A DNA stretch of 64,000 bases from Aristolochia californica (taxonomy: Eukaryota > Streptophyta > Magnoliopsida > Piperales > Aristolochiaceae), in assembly GCA_029961685.1 (NCBI GenBank), contig JARWKL010000009.1, positions 22,625,237 through 22,689,236 on the forward strand, read 5' to 3'. Positions 12,038-22,182 of this stretch are shown piece by piece; positions within the stretch are counted from its first letter, which is position 1, and every line of letters starts with the position of its first letter. The notes below the pieces were generated by a model. That model searched no databases and was not told the origin of the DNA. It was given only the letters and a program-made list of their open reading frames with translations. The position numbers and the translations under genes are program-made.

Positions 12038-13442
12038 CCTCTCCCTCAAGCTGGAGGAGAAAAACATTATAAATACCTAGTTTGCCACATATAAATGATA
12101 GGATCTTAAACGTAACCGATTTTTTAAGAATATTTGCTACTTGCTCTTTGTGACGAAACGTGTTTAAGGGAGATTATACCCGCTTGAAATTTCTCCCATA
12201 TAAAGTGGCAATCCACCTCAATGTGTTTGGTCCTTTCATGGAAGATCAGATTCGAAGTGATATGAATAGTGTTATGGTCCCTAACCATAGATCTAGTAAC
12301 TCGGCGAGGTACTAACGAATCCAGCACTATTTGAGGGTTTTTTTATCACCTTTTTTGTGAAAAGAACTCTCTTATCTTTCTCCCTTCACATTAGGATTGA
12401 AAAGGAGTTTCCTTTTCTCAATTATAAATGCAACCAACAATTTAAAGGACTATTTAAGAACCCAGGTATGAAACCCCTCTTTTATGGTTCACGTCAAGAG
12501 GTAGGGTTTCATAAATCATGCATCTACTATCATGTACGTAAAGAAACAAATTATAATCCTTCTATACTCTGAAAAGGAATGATAAATACCTCTTAAAGAA
12601 CACACCACATCAGCCAACTGAAAGCTCTCAACTTGATGAAGAAGACTCACGCAAAACCCTCTTTCTCTTCCTGTTGTTATGAGAAAGAGGAAGGATTCTC
12701 TTGGAGCTCGGAAGAGAGATAAATCCTCTTCTTCTTTCTCTCCCAATTAGCCTAGCCCACCCACAAACTCACCAAGAAAACCAAGCACCCCAAGAACCAG
12801 AACTAGGCACTCGACAAGGAAGACTACTTACCCTAAATTAATCTAATTTCGAACTTGCTTTATTTTCCTTTCCTTACCCCTTAAATAGGGTATTTCATGT
12901 CATGATAGTTTAGGGTTATAAATCCCAACTATACCCCTACGTCCAAGTTTATTACATAATCAATGAAAATTGAAACTAAAAGCAACATAAATAATGAAAG
13001 TAAAGTAGGTGACTCGGTGAGTCATTGCCTCCTCCTCTGAGTGACTCGGTGTGCTATTGAGTCCATAACAAATAGTTGTTTGGTTATTACAATAGAGACC
13101 CATAGAACCTCCTTAATAAAATCCCAATTTCGTAAGAAGGGACCTGATCTATAGGAGTTTACTAATTGTGTGAGTCTTAGCCTTGTATTCTACTTCTGCA
13201 CTAGATACACAACCACATTTTGCTTCTTATTTCTATATGTAACCAGGTTCCCTCCAACAATAGTGCAATATCCAGAAGTGGACTTCTTGTCATCAGGTGA
13301 TCCAGACCAATCTGCATCAGAGAAACCTTCTATGTTGAAATGACCATTTTTCTAATAAAGTAATTCTTTTCCTAGAGCTCCCTTTAAATATAGTAATATC
13401 CTCTCCAAGGTTTTCCAATGGGTAACTTGTTGTTTAAGCATG
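12038..13442 (-). pseudogene. Copia element H, RNase H end of pol (unit 1), split by a solo LTR
   Basis: Translated on the minus strand, both sides of the solo LTR give copia RNase H. The left part (12124-12269) reads 'TIHITSNLIFHERTKHIEVD'. The right part (13071-13440) reads through 'DADWSGSPDDKKSTSGYC' with stops. The element is cut at 13443, where the F LTR begins. It is a dead 3' fragment of the family that includes elements 2 and 3. Confidence 0.82.
12270..13070 (-). mobile_element. Solo LTR of gypsy family B
   Basis: The 801-bp repeat starts TGTTATGGTCCC and ends GAGTCCATAACA. It is flanked by the perfect 5-bp target duplication AATAG (12265-12269 and 13071-13075). It matches the LTRs at 50012-50875 and 52324-53218 along its length. 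No internal region is left, as expected after recombination between the two LTRs. The uninterrupted target is preserved near 14641. Its minus-strand end encodes 'PRRVTRSMVRDHN', which runs in frame into the H RNase H. Confidence 0.93.
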
Positions 13443-13740
13443 TGTTGAAGAGAGGATACAAAAGACTCTTATAGGAGTCTCACAGAGCCAGAGTTAAGAT
13501 CGTGGAGTTTTAAAGGAGTCTCACAGAAGGAGGTCTCACAGAAGAGTCTCAGTTTAAAAGTGTTTAGTTATGTTATTCTTCTATTTATGTTGAGTTATTT
13601 AATTATGCTAGGACTTATCTTCTTTAAGTGTTAGAGTTTGGGAGTAATTAGGACAAGGGTAGTTTAATTGTAATTGGATTCTACTACTTTCCTCTATTAT
13701 AAATAGGGGTTCATGTATTCAGATTACATCAAGTCAATGA
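13443..13740 (+). repeat. Truncated copy of the F LTR at the duplication junction
   Basis: The copy begins TGTTGAAGAGAGG and contains the repeated 'GGAGTCTCACAG' words and a TATA box (TATAAATA, 13698-13705), as in the LTR at 15017-15340. It stops at 'CAATGA', about 28 bases short of the LTR end, because the tandem-duplication breakpoint lies there. Confidence 0.85.
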
Positions 13741-14034
13741 TGGGGGAAGTTAAAAAAAAAATCTAAGTTAGATTCATGTATCATGCTGGGAGGTCATACA
13801 TGTGCAATAGAGCTTTATTTTAAAAAAAAAGTTATTGTCACCATAAAAATAGCAATAATATTAGTTTCAAAATCCTCTTTCCACCAAGTTTGATAATGAT
13901 AAATATCTAGAAATAATTATATGTTTTAAGTGGAATTTGGATAGATTTTGAATTCATTTTCATTCTCAACAACTCAAAGCATTCAAATGATCCTATCAAC
14001 ATTCAAATGGTAGAGTTACAGAAAGGAGCAAAAA

Positions 14035-14417
14035 TGTAGAAAAGGACTTGCTTCCTAATGCCCAACCTCACATTCTAATGATTAAAAGTTATAAAATTTA
14101 AGGAGAGGGGAAGAAGAAGAAGGAGAAGAAGAAGAGAGAAAAAAGAGAAAGTTTAGAGCTAGGCTTCCAAGAGAAGGGAGAGGAGAACTTGGATGAATTT
14201 GAGAGGAGATGAAAGAACTTAATGCTCTACCTCTTAGCCTAAGGGCCTCTTTTTATAGTTTTTTGAGTGTATGTTACAATGATTATCATGCCATTAAGAC
14301 TACAACTTTTACAAGAGAAGAGACATAAATCGACAAGTAATTACATCTTTATAAGAAGTCTTCTTATTTACTAAGATGTCACCTCTTCGATGTGCGGGCT
14401 TAAGCCCATCTTCTAAC
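14035..14417 (-). repeat. 3' LTR of copia element H (copy in unit 2)
   Basis: This is the duplicate of 11642-12037, beginning TGTAGAAAAGG and ending near 'CCCATCTTCTAAC'. It contains a minus-strand TATA-like 'CTATAAAAAGAGG' near 14250-14265. It is followed by 'CCCTCCCCCTCAAGCTGG', the copia polypurine tract and coding end. Confidence 0.75.
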
Positions 14418-15016
14418 CCTCCCCCTCAAGCTGGAGGAGGAAAACATTATAAATACCTAGTTTGCCACATATAAAAGATAGGATCTTAGATGTAACCGGT
14501 TTTGTAAGAATATTTGCTACTTGCTCTTTGTGACGAAATGTGTTTAAGGGAGATTATACCCGCTTGAAATTTCTCCAATATAAAGTGGCAATCCACCTCA
14601 ATGTGTTTGGTCATTTCATGGAAGATCAGATTTGAAGTGATATGAATAGTTGTTTGGTTATTACAATAGAGACCCATAGAACCTCCTTAATAAAATTCCA
14701 ATTCCGTAAGAAGGGACCTGATCTATAGGAGTTTACTAATTGTGTGAGTTATAGCCTTGTATTCTGCTTCTGCACTAGATACACAACCACATTTTGCTTC
14801 TTGTTTCTATATGTAACCAGGTTCCCTCCAACAAGAGTGAAATATCCAGAAGTGGACTTCTTGTCATCAGGTGATCCAGACCAATCTGCATTAGAGAAAC
14901 CTTCTATGTTGAAATGGCCATTTTTCTAATATAGTAATTCTCTTCCTAGAGCTTCTTTTAAATATCGTAATATCCTCTCCAAGGTTTGCCAATGGGTAAG
15001 TTGTGGTTTATGCATG
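14418..15016 (-). pseudogene. Copia element H, RNase H end of pol (unit 2)
   Basis: The minus-strand frames give 'MGLYCNNQTTIHITSNLIFH' (14486-14677) and, further upstream in the protein, a 'DADWSGSPDDKKS' region near 14860-14890. Several stops and frame changes occur. It ends where the F LTR was inserted at 15017. Unlike unit 1 it is not interrupted by a solo LTR. Confidence 0.82.
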
Positions 15017-15340
15017 TGTTGCAGAGAGGATATGGAAGACTCTTACAGGAGTCTCACAGAGCCAGAGTTAAGATCGTGGAGTTTTAAATGAGTCTCACAG
15101 AAGGAGGTCTCACAGAAGAATCTCAGTTTAAAGGTGCTTTAGTTACGTTATTCTTCTATTTATATTGAGTTATTTAATTATGTTAGAACTTATATTTAAG
15201 TGTTAGAGTTTGGGAGTAATTAGGACAAGGGTAGTATAATTGTAATTGGATTCTAATATTTTTCTCTATTATAAATAGGGGTTCATGTATTCAGATTACA
15301 TCAAGTCAATGAAGTTTTTCTCTTTTCCATAAATTCAACA
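15017..15340 (+). repeat. 5' LTR of element F
   Basis: This 324-bp repeat runs TGTTGCAGAGAGG...AAATTCAACA and matches 41260-41466 and 13443-13740. It contains several direct copies of 'GAGTCTCACAG' and one TATA box. It inserted into the copia H RNase H. Confidence 0.87.
15270..15277 (+). promoter_or_regulatory. TATA box of the F LTR
   Basis: TATAAATA, followed by GGGG, lies 63 bases before the LTR end, the usual place for an LTR promoter. The same octamer is kept in the partial copy at 13698-13705. Confidence 0.55.
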
Positions 15341-15352
15341 TGGTATCAGACC
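15341..15352 (+). other. Primer-binding site of element F
   Basis: TGGTATCAGACC follows the LTR directly and matches the complement of the initiator-Met tRNA 3' end (TGGTATCAGAGC) at all but one base. Confidence 0.7.
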
Positions 15353-15531
15353 AGGTTCTGTGAGCTGACTCAGCCAACCCACAGAGGTAATGTGATCCTT
15401 TTCTGATTTATTAATTGTAGCATGTTAGGTTTGCATCTATCCTTTTTCTCTCTTTTCTATCCCTATACCCATTATTTTCTTTGAGTTTTACATCTATACT
15501 AAGCTTTTCATATTTCATATTATATATTTAT

Positions 15532-15919
15532 TGTTGGAAGATGGGCTCAAGCCAACAAGCTCAAGGCTAGAAGCCCACACGGCAAAGGAGTGGTAAAGTG
15601 GTTATTTATGGTATTTTCTATAAGGATGACATGAATATGTAAATACATTGTCTTAGTATGTCTTTTAATCTATTGAGTTGTAACCCTAAGGGCTTTGTAA
15701 CACTATAAATAAGAGCATTGGCTAAGAGGTAAGGCATTCAAGCCTTCTCCTCTCATTGGGAAAACGTCCAACGACCTCTCTTCTCCCTTGACGCATTCTC
15801 TCCTTCCCTTAATTCAAACTCTCCTCTCTAACATCCTTCTCCTTTCTCCCTCTTCTCTCTTCTCTCCTTCTTCTTCCACGTTAACCTAGAGTCATTCTCA
15901 TGGGGTCCTAACTTCTACA
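15532..15919 (+). repeat. 5' LTR of copia element 2
   Basis: The 388-bp repeat runs TGTTGGAAGATGGG...AACTTCTACA. It has a TATA box (TATAAAT, 15704-15710) about 215 bases before its end. The distal part is pyrimidine-rich. Confidence 0.93.
15704..15710 (+). promoter_or_regulatory. TATA box in the copia element 2 LTR
   Basis: CACTATAAATAAGAG lies mid-LTR. The equivalent word is retained in the 3' LTR near 26425 and, inverted, in element 3. Confidence 0.5.
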
Positions 15920-15931
15920 TGGTATCAGAGC
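15920..15931 (+). other. Primer-binding site of copia element 2
   Basis: TGGTATCAGAGC immediately follows the LTR and is a perfect complement to the initiator-Met tRNA 3' end. Confidence 0.9.
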
Positions 15932-16814
15932 TTGGAAGTTAGGATCCCTATTCAAGTAGTTATGTCATCCATTCAAGAAGTTGTGTATAGAAGAAAGAGT
16001 TTTGTCATGAAGAGATAGGTAAAATCTGTTTTTTTTTTCATATTCTCTCTTTACGTTTTCAATTTTTTCCCCTCTTCTTGAATTCTTGATTCACGGCAAG
16101 GCAAGATAATCTTCATAAACATTGTGATCTATCTTGTATGACTAAAAGGATATTGTAGTCTTGATCATCTTGTAGCAAAATTACATGCTTGATCAACGAT
16201 TTTTTTTTTTGGTTTATTATTTGGATTCAGTTACCTTTATGTAAATGGGAATCAAACATGATTGATATGGGATTCCAACATATGTTGCTATCAATTCTAT
16301 AATCTAGTGTTACTCATGGGAGTGTGTTATATTGTTGGATGACCATTATATGATTGATGAAATTCCAACACTCACTTATCCCTATTATTTTTGCTTTTGA
16401 ACTTTAGCAATTGAATCTTTTTTTGTGTTGAAGTATTCCCATGAGTTGGAATTTATTTTGGCAAGAAATTGCTCTCGGTTTGCCAAGAAAAGCCTTGTCT
16501 AAAGTTGCTCTCGGTTTTGTGGTTGAGTTTGGATTAAGGATAAAAGTTGCATCTATTCTCTTCTCTTTATTTTTTTGATAAATATAAGAGAAGTTGAGTA
16601 GTGGATGGTTCTTGTTATCACTTGAAACAAGCACCAATTTTTCCATGATTTGGTGCTTATTCTCATGAAAATATTCTCTACTTATTTTTTGTGGCTAATT
16701 TGGTCTACGGGTGCTTCAAATTACTTTGTGTAATTGTTATTTGAGCCCTTTTGACAATTGACCTTACTAGTTGATTTGCGTCAACATGGAGAGTGGACAT
16801 ATGAATAATAAGAG
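15932..16814 (+). other. Leader region of copia element 2 (no gene seen)
   Basis: This is about 0.9 kb of T-rich untranslated leader between the primer site and the point where gypsy element 1 inserted. The equivalent leader exists in element 3 (46297-47184, minus strand). No protein or RNA gene is seen. Confidence 0.7.
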
Positions 16815-17402
16815 TGTTAGGATCCTCACGAGCTATGGATCTTGTCACCCTCCTCTCTTCTCTTCCTTCCATTACCTTGCTTGACGTTGAGATGGAATGA
16901 GGGAATGAAGGAGATTGAATTTCGGAAAGGAGAATTTCGGAAAGGAATTGGGAAAAAACGGGAGAGAGCTTGAAGGAGCTCTTGACCTGTTTATCTAATT
17001 TACTCTAGCTAAAGTAGACTCAATTCATATCTCTCATTACCCTCTTGACGTTGAGATGGAATGAGGGAATGAAGGAGATTGAATTTCGGAAAGGAGAATT
17101 TCGGAAAGGAATTGGGAAAAAACGGGAGAGAGCTTGAAGGAGCTCTTGACCTGTTTATCTAATTTACTCTAGCTAAAGTAGACTCAATTCATATCTCTCA
17201 TTACCCTAGCTGTCCCCTTAAATAGGGTTGAGGACGTCCAAAACACTAAAGACCCCTTGGGTCGAGGGTTCAAACCAATAAATGCTAAACCAACCCAAAC
17301 CAAAGACAAAACCAAACCAAAAACAATTGCATGGAAATTGAAAAACACATTCATTAATTCCTACGTCTGTTGGTAACTCGTGATGCTATAGAGTCCATAA
17401 CA
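16815..17402 (-). repeat. 3' LTR of gypsy element 1 with internal tandem duplication
   Basis: The LTR runs TGTTAGGATCCTC...GTCCATAACA and is 588 bp. A 164-bp segment (16880-17043) is repeated directly at 17044-17207, which explains the extra length over the usual 410 or so. The polypurine tract (minus strand) follows at about 17403-17418. Confidence 0.92.
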
Positions 17403-17422
17403 TCACCCCCCTCCTGGAGAAA

Positions 17423-18689
17423 GAGCTTGTCCTCAAGCTCGAAGGAAGGATATAAGAGTCGAAATGCTGATAACGGCTCCCATGTGGTGTCACTGGGGTC
17501 GGCATCTGCCCACTGGACGAGAATTTCTCAATCACCTTGAATGTGGCGTGCGTTTACCACCTGAACTGGAATAGAGAGGACTCTGCCCTCATGTAGTGGC
17601 AGCAGTGGAGTGTGCAGTAGGGGCGAGTCACCCTGGAAGGGCTTCAATTGGGAGACGTGAAATACATTATGGATCTTGGATTCCTGTGGTAGCTGCAAGC
17701 GGTATGCCACCGGCCCAATTTTGTCCACCACCTGAAATGGACCATAATATTTTGGAGATAGCTTATGGCGCTTGGATGCAGTCATATACAACTAGCAGTA
17801 GTGTTGAAGCTTTAACCACACATAGTCTCCTGGGAAATAAGATACCTCCCGGTGTTTCTTATCATAATAACGTTTCATAGAGTGTAGAGCCTCCTGTAGA
17901 TAAGTACATACCTCAGTGAGCATAGCGTCTCTTTCAGCTAATGCTTGGTCCAAAGTGACGACTTTGGATGCCCTTGGTTCATATGGTAACAGACGAGGTG
18001 GATCTCTGCCATAAATGACCTTGAAAGGTGTAGTTCCCAGTGCTGTGTGGTAAGATGTGTTATAGCAAAATTCTGCCCAAGAAAGTCATTTCACCCACCG
18101 TCTAGGTGCGTCCCCCACAAAACAACGAAGATACATTTCAATCGTGCAATTGACAACCTCTGTTTGTCCGTCTGTTTGCGGGTGATATGCAGACGAAAAT
18201 GCCAATTGGGTGCCCTGTAATTTGAATAATTCCTTCCAAACATACTGGTAAAAATGGCATCCCTGTCACTGATAATGGATGAGGGAATTCCGTGTAATCG
18301 GACAATGTTGTCCATAAATAATTGAGCGACTTGAGCAGCAGTATATGGATGCGCCAAAGCAATGAAGTGACCATATTTTGAAACCGATCAACGACGACGA
18401 ATATCACAGATTTACCTGAAATGGGAAGGCCATCAATGAATTCCATGGAAATGTCGAACCAGATTTGAGACGGTAGTTGTAGAGGTTGCAGTAGGCCTGC
18501 TGGACTTAAAGATTCGGCCTTGTTTCGTTGACAAATCTGACAAGCAGCTACATAATCAGCAATTGTGCTCTTCATGCCCTTCCAGTAAAAGTCACGACTG
18601 CTTTGGAAATATGTTTTCTGTCGACCCTCACGTGTGCTATCATGGATAGAGGACAGGATGGTGTGAAGAAGTGGGGACGTATGATGCAT
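17423..18689 (-). pseudogene. Gypsy element 1 integrase with C-terminal chromodomain
   Basis: The N-terminal zinc finger is visible at 18540-18600 ('ACQICQRNKAE', the C-C half of HHCC). The core begins 'DISMEFIDGLP' and includes '[17 protein letters not shown]'. The GPF/Y-type module '[22 protein letters not shown]' lies at 17700-17765, then '[12 protein letters not shown]', and the chromodomain ends near 17423 ('LVQWADADPSDTTWEP', 'ELEDK'). At least three frame breaks and one stop (near 17528) interrupt it. The chromodomain just before the polypurine tract places family A among the plant chromoviruses. Confidence 0.88.
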
Positions 18690-18704
18690 AAAGATCCTAT
18701 TTTT

Positions 18705-20150
18705 TTAGAATATGAGACGATCCTGAATCGTCCACTGAGGAGCTGCTATCCCCTGTTGAATATCTTGATATAATGACATGAGATTCGGATATTGATGTAC
18801 TTCCTCACGAATAAAATCTAATACCAGTGAACGTGGGTGACTGATAGCATAAACTCGTGTGGCTGAATGATCCCAACGTGATAAAGCATCAGCCCCCAAA
18901 TTTGAACTACCTGGCTTATAGTGAACCGTAAAATCGAAGCCCATGAGTTTAGTTAACTAATGCTGCTGTGGGGATGTGGTGAGACATTGTTCAAGAAGAT
19001 ACTTGAGGTTGCAATGATCTGTACGAATGATAAATGGTCGTCCCCAGAGATAAGGTCGCCAATGTTGGATAGCCTTGGCTAACCCAATCAATTTCCTCTC
19101 ATATGCAGCTAACTTATGGTGGTGTTGTCCCAACTGATGGCTGAAATAAGCAATGGGGTATCCCAATTGTTGTAACACTGCCCCTATACCTCCCCCGAAT
19201 GCATCACATTCCACCACAAAGTCTCCCTCAAAATTTGGTAATTGTAGGACTGGCATTGAGGCTAAGGCCTCCTTTAACCGGTTAAAGGCCTGTTCCGCTG
19301 ACGAAGACCAGTGGAAGGCATGTTTTTTTAGAAGATTGTTGAGTGGTGCTGCTATCTGGCCATAAGATTGGATAAATTTTTTGTAATATCCTGCTAAGCC
19401 CAAAAATCCCCTTAATGCTGTGATGGAGGTGGGAATCGGCCAATATGTTACTGCTTGTATCTTGCTCTGGTCAACTTTCACGCCCACAACTGATATGACG
19501 TGGCCCAAATATGCCACCTCAGATGTACCCATAGAGCATTTTGATTTATTCAAAACCAAATGATGAGAGCGTAGAATGTTAAATACCTGATGGAGGTGGT
19601 GGAGATGTTCTTCCCAATTTTTGTTGTAGACCAGAATGTCATAAAAAAAGACTAACACATAGTTGCACAGAAGTGATGAAAATACCTCATTCATGAGGGC
19701 CTGAAAGGTGGAGGGTGCATTGGAGAGACCGAAGGGCATGACGAGGAACTCGAAATGACCGTGATGTGTACGGAATGCAGTCTTCTCCACATCTGCTGGG
19801 TGAACTCTTATTTGATGATAGCCCGATTTCAAATCTAATTTGGTAAAAATTGTAGCACCATGTAACTCATCCAGCAACTCGTCCACGATTGGAATGGGGA
19901 ACTTGTCTTTAATTGTCTGCAAGTTGAGTTGCCTATAGTCGACACAAAACCTCCATGATTTATCCTTTTTACGTACTAGTAACACTGGTGAGGAAAAAGG
20001 AGATCGACTGGGCTGGATCACGCCTTGAGCGAGCATATGCATGCACTGTTGTTCTATTTCATCTTTTTGTATATGTGGGTAACGATATGGCCTCATCACT
20101 ATTGGATCAGTTCCCAACTTTAAACGAATGCGGTGATCGTAGTGACGCAC
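18705..20150 (-). pseudogene. Gypsy element 1 reverse transcriptase and RNase H
   Basis: A 397-codon open frame (20150-18957) carries '[10 protein letters not shown]', the first catalytic aspartate in 'TKLDLKSGYHQ' (residue 106) and '[11 protein letters not shown]'. At the usual double-aspartate site it reads F-F-Y-D (residues 168-171), with tyrosine in place of the first aspartate. RNase H follows from about 19240 ('VECDA.GGGIGAVLQQ') with 'RTDHCNLKYLL', and after a stop at 18957 the frame resumes at 18944. The same F-F-Y-D occurs in elements 5, 6 and 7. Confidence 0.93.
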
Positions 20151-20234
20151 TGGTGGTAGACCCGTAGGGTCATTAAATAAATCCGCAAATGCTGTAAGTA
20201 AAGGAGCTAACTGACCATCACCATTGTGCTGAAG

Positions 20235-20875
20235 CTATAAAGTGTGAAGTGTGTTAGGGACCTGTGCCTCAATTCCTTGTAATGTAATCTGACCCTGTGG
20301 TACTGTAAAGGTCATAGTCCGAGCCTGAAAGTCCCATAATATAGGTCCTAATAACTGAAGCCATTTGACCCCGAGGACCAAATCAAATCCAGCCAAGGGA
20401 CTAGTAAATCTGCTTGAAAGGAATGTCCCTAAATGGTGAAAGGTGTGTTTGCACATAAACCCACACTTGCAATTTTAGCTCCATTGGCCACTGAAACCGA
20501 GAGTCCCCTTTGTTGTTGAATTTCCAATCCCAATTGTTGCGCGGCTGGTTCGCTGATAAAATTATGTGTGCTGCCCGAATCAACTAAAGCAAGTAGCATG
20601 AGATGATGTAACCTGGCCTTTACCTGCATGGTGTTAGAACTACGCAGGCCATGCATGGCATGGAGGGAGAGCTCTGGTTCTTGCTGTACCTCTTCAACAA
20701 ATTCATTTTCAGGAAGCTCTTCTGAATCTTCTTCCAACAGTTCAATACTGAATAAGCGTTTACAGGTTTGTCTTGGAAGGAATTGTTCGTCACAATTAAA
20801 ACATAGGCCTTTGGCCTTTCTAGCTTCCATTTCCTGTTTAGTCAAAAATTTGTGTGGCATAGTGTGTGGAGGCAC
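20235..20875 (-). pseudogene. Gypsy element 1 zinc knuckle and aspartic protease
   Basis: The zinc knuckle reads 'CFNCDEQFLPRQTCKRLF', a C-x2-C-x9-C arrangement in which the expected histidine is missing (element 7 keeps GHTC). The protease active site 'LALVDSGSTHNFISE' lies near 20560-20610. A second part with 'AGFDLVLGVKWLQLLGPILW' continues in a shifted frame (20456-20235). Confidence 0.88.
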
Positions 20876-20889
20876 ACTGGTAGACTGAT

Positions 20890-21783
20890 TTACTTGATTA
20901 GGGGCAGAGGACCCAAAATGTGAACCAAATGCAGTACCCTGTGTTCTGTTGTTCCAAAATGGTTTCGGTGTAAAGACTCTTTTAGAACTTTCTGTTTGTG
21001 TTCCACAGCTCTGGCATAATTCATTGTTGAGTCCAAATCTGTCGGACCAAGTAATTCCACTTCCAATCTAACCGCCTCTGTCAATCCAGCATTAAAAATC
21101 TGAACATGTAGGTGAGGAGGAACAAATTCACTAGCTCGACCCAACCTTTCTTGGAACATTTTTTGGTAAACTTCTAAGGTGCCTGTCTGTTTATAGTTGA
21201 TCAATTCCCCCACTGGGTTGCTGCTAGCTGGAGGTCCAAACTTCAACTGGCAAACATGTTTAAAGTGCAACCAATCCTGAGTGGAATGGACATTTCGGTA
21301 GTGATGGAACCACATGAGCGCTTCATCGAGTAGGTGGTAGGCGGCCAAAGTAACCTTGTCCATTTCCACCGTTTGTTGATGATAGAAGAATTGTTCACAT
21401 TTCGTGAACCACAGTAAGGGATCTTTAGAGCCATCATATGTAGGAAAGTTAAGTTTAAAGTACCTTGGAACCGTGGATGGCCCTTGTGCGTGAGTAGCCA
21501 TGGGAACCAACGGTTGGTGCAGGGGTGGATTTGGTGGTGGTGTGAATTGTTGTTGATGTACTGGTTGTTGTTGAAAATTGGTGGCTGGTGGTGGCGTTGG
21601 TGCTTGAAGTGCAGCAAGTTGCCGGATGACTGTTTGGAGAGATGATTCCAGCGTATGTAATGTATTATTGATGTGAGAAATTTCAGTACCTTGAAGAGTG
21701 GATCGTTGTTGAAGTTCTGAAAGTACTTGACGTATGTCCTCTGGAGAAGAGGAATCACCGAGGGTGGACCTGTCTGTCCTCAC
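20890..21783 (-). pseudogene. Gypsy element 1 gag
   Basis: This 297-codon frame has an N-terminal coiled-coil stretch (residues 15-65), a proline/glutamine-rich linker (65-110) and the conserved gag core beginning 'VPRYFKLNFPTYDGSKDPL' (about 105-250). A frameshift near residue 270 diverts the end. The normal start inside the LTR is lost here because the LTR edge is deleted; element 7 shows the intact arrangement. Confidence 0.88.
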
Positions 21784-22177
21784 GAGCCATGGATCTTGTC
21801 ACCCTCCTCTCTTCTCTTCCTTCCATTACCTTGCTTGACGTTGAGATGGAATTAGGGAATGAAGGAGATTGAATTTCGGAAAGGAATTGGGGAAAAACGG
21901 GAGAGAGCTTGAAGGAGCTCTTGACCTGTTTATCTAATTTACTCTAGCTAAAGTAGACTCAATTCATATCTCTCATTACCCTAGCCGTCCCCTTAAATAG
22001 GGTTGAGGATGTCCAAAACACTAAAGACCCCTTGGGTCAAGGGTTCAAACCAATAAATGCTAAACCAACCCAAACCAAAGACAAAACCAAACCAAAAATA
22101 ATTACATGGAAATTGAAAAACACATTCATTAATTCCTACGCCTGTTGGTAACTCGTGATGCTATAGAGTCCATAACA
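21777..22177 (-). repeat. 5' LTR of gypsy element 1, edge deleted
   Basis: This is the match to 16815-17402 without the 164-bp duplication. On the plus strand it starts at TCCTCACGAG instead of TGTTAGGATCCTCACGAG. The neighbouring 'GATACCATGT' primer site seen in element 6 is also absent, a deletion of about 17 bases. Confidence 0.88.
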
Positions 22178-22182
22178 AAGAG

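Larger units (their letters stand above)
11317..13740. repeat. Tandem duplication, unit 1
   Basis: This segment (flank, H LTR, H RNase H tail and part of the F LTR) is repeated head-to-tail at 13741-15312. The join is a 3-base microhomology (TGA): unit 1 ends inside the F LTR at 'CAATGA' and unit 2 begins 'TGGGGGAAGTT', as at 11317. Unit 1 is longer because it carries a solo LTR (12270-13070) plus an extra copy of a roughly 19-bp repeat ('CATTCAAATGATCCTATCA') near 11565-11620 and a longer AAT run near 11333. Confidence 0.9.
13741..15312. repeat. Tandem duplication, unit 2
   Basis: This is the second copy of 11317-13740 without the solo LTR. It preserves the pre-insertion site ('tatgaatag|ttgtttgg' near 14641), so it serves as a natural empty-site control. 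Past 15312 the F LTR continues normally ('aagtttttctc'), which shows that the original order was H followed by F. Confidence 0.9.
16815..22177 (-). mobile_element. Gypsy (chromovirus) element 1, family A
   Basis: This minus-strand Ty3/gypsy element reads gag, zinc knuckle/protease, reverse transcriptase, RNase H, integrase and chromodomain from 21.8 kb down to 17.4 kb. A perfect 5-bp target duplication AAGAG lies at 16810-16814 and 22178-22182. It inserted in the leader of copia element 2 in the opposite orientation. Two lesions stand out: a 164-bp tandem duplication in the 3' LTR, and a roughly 17-bp deletion that removes the LTR end and primer site on the 5' side. Confidence 0.96.

Noticed and set aside
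13443..15340. Two F LTRs taken as a complete small element (13443-15340)
   Set aside because: The first copy lacks its LTR end, and the sequence between is a duplicate of 11317-13442, so a tandem duplication explains it better.
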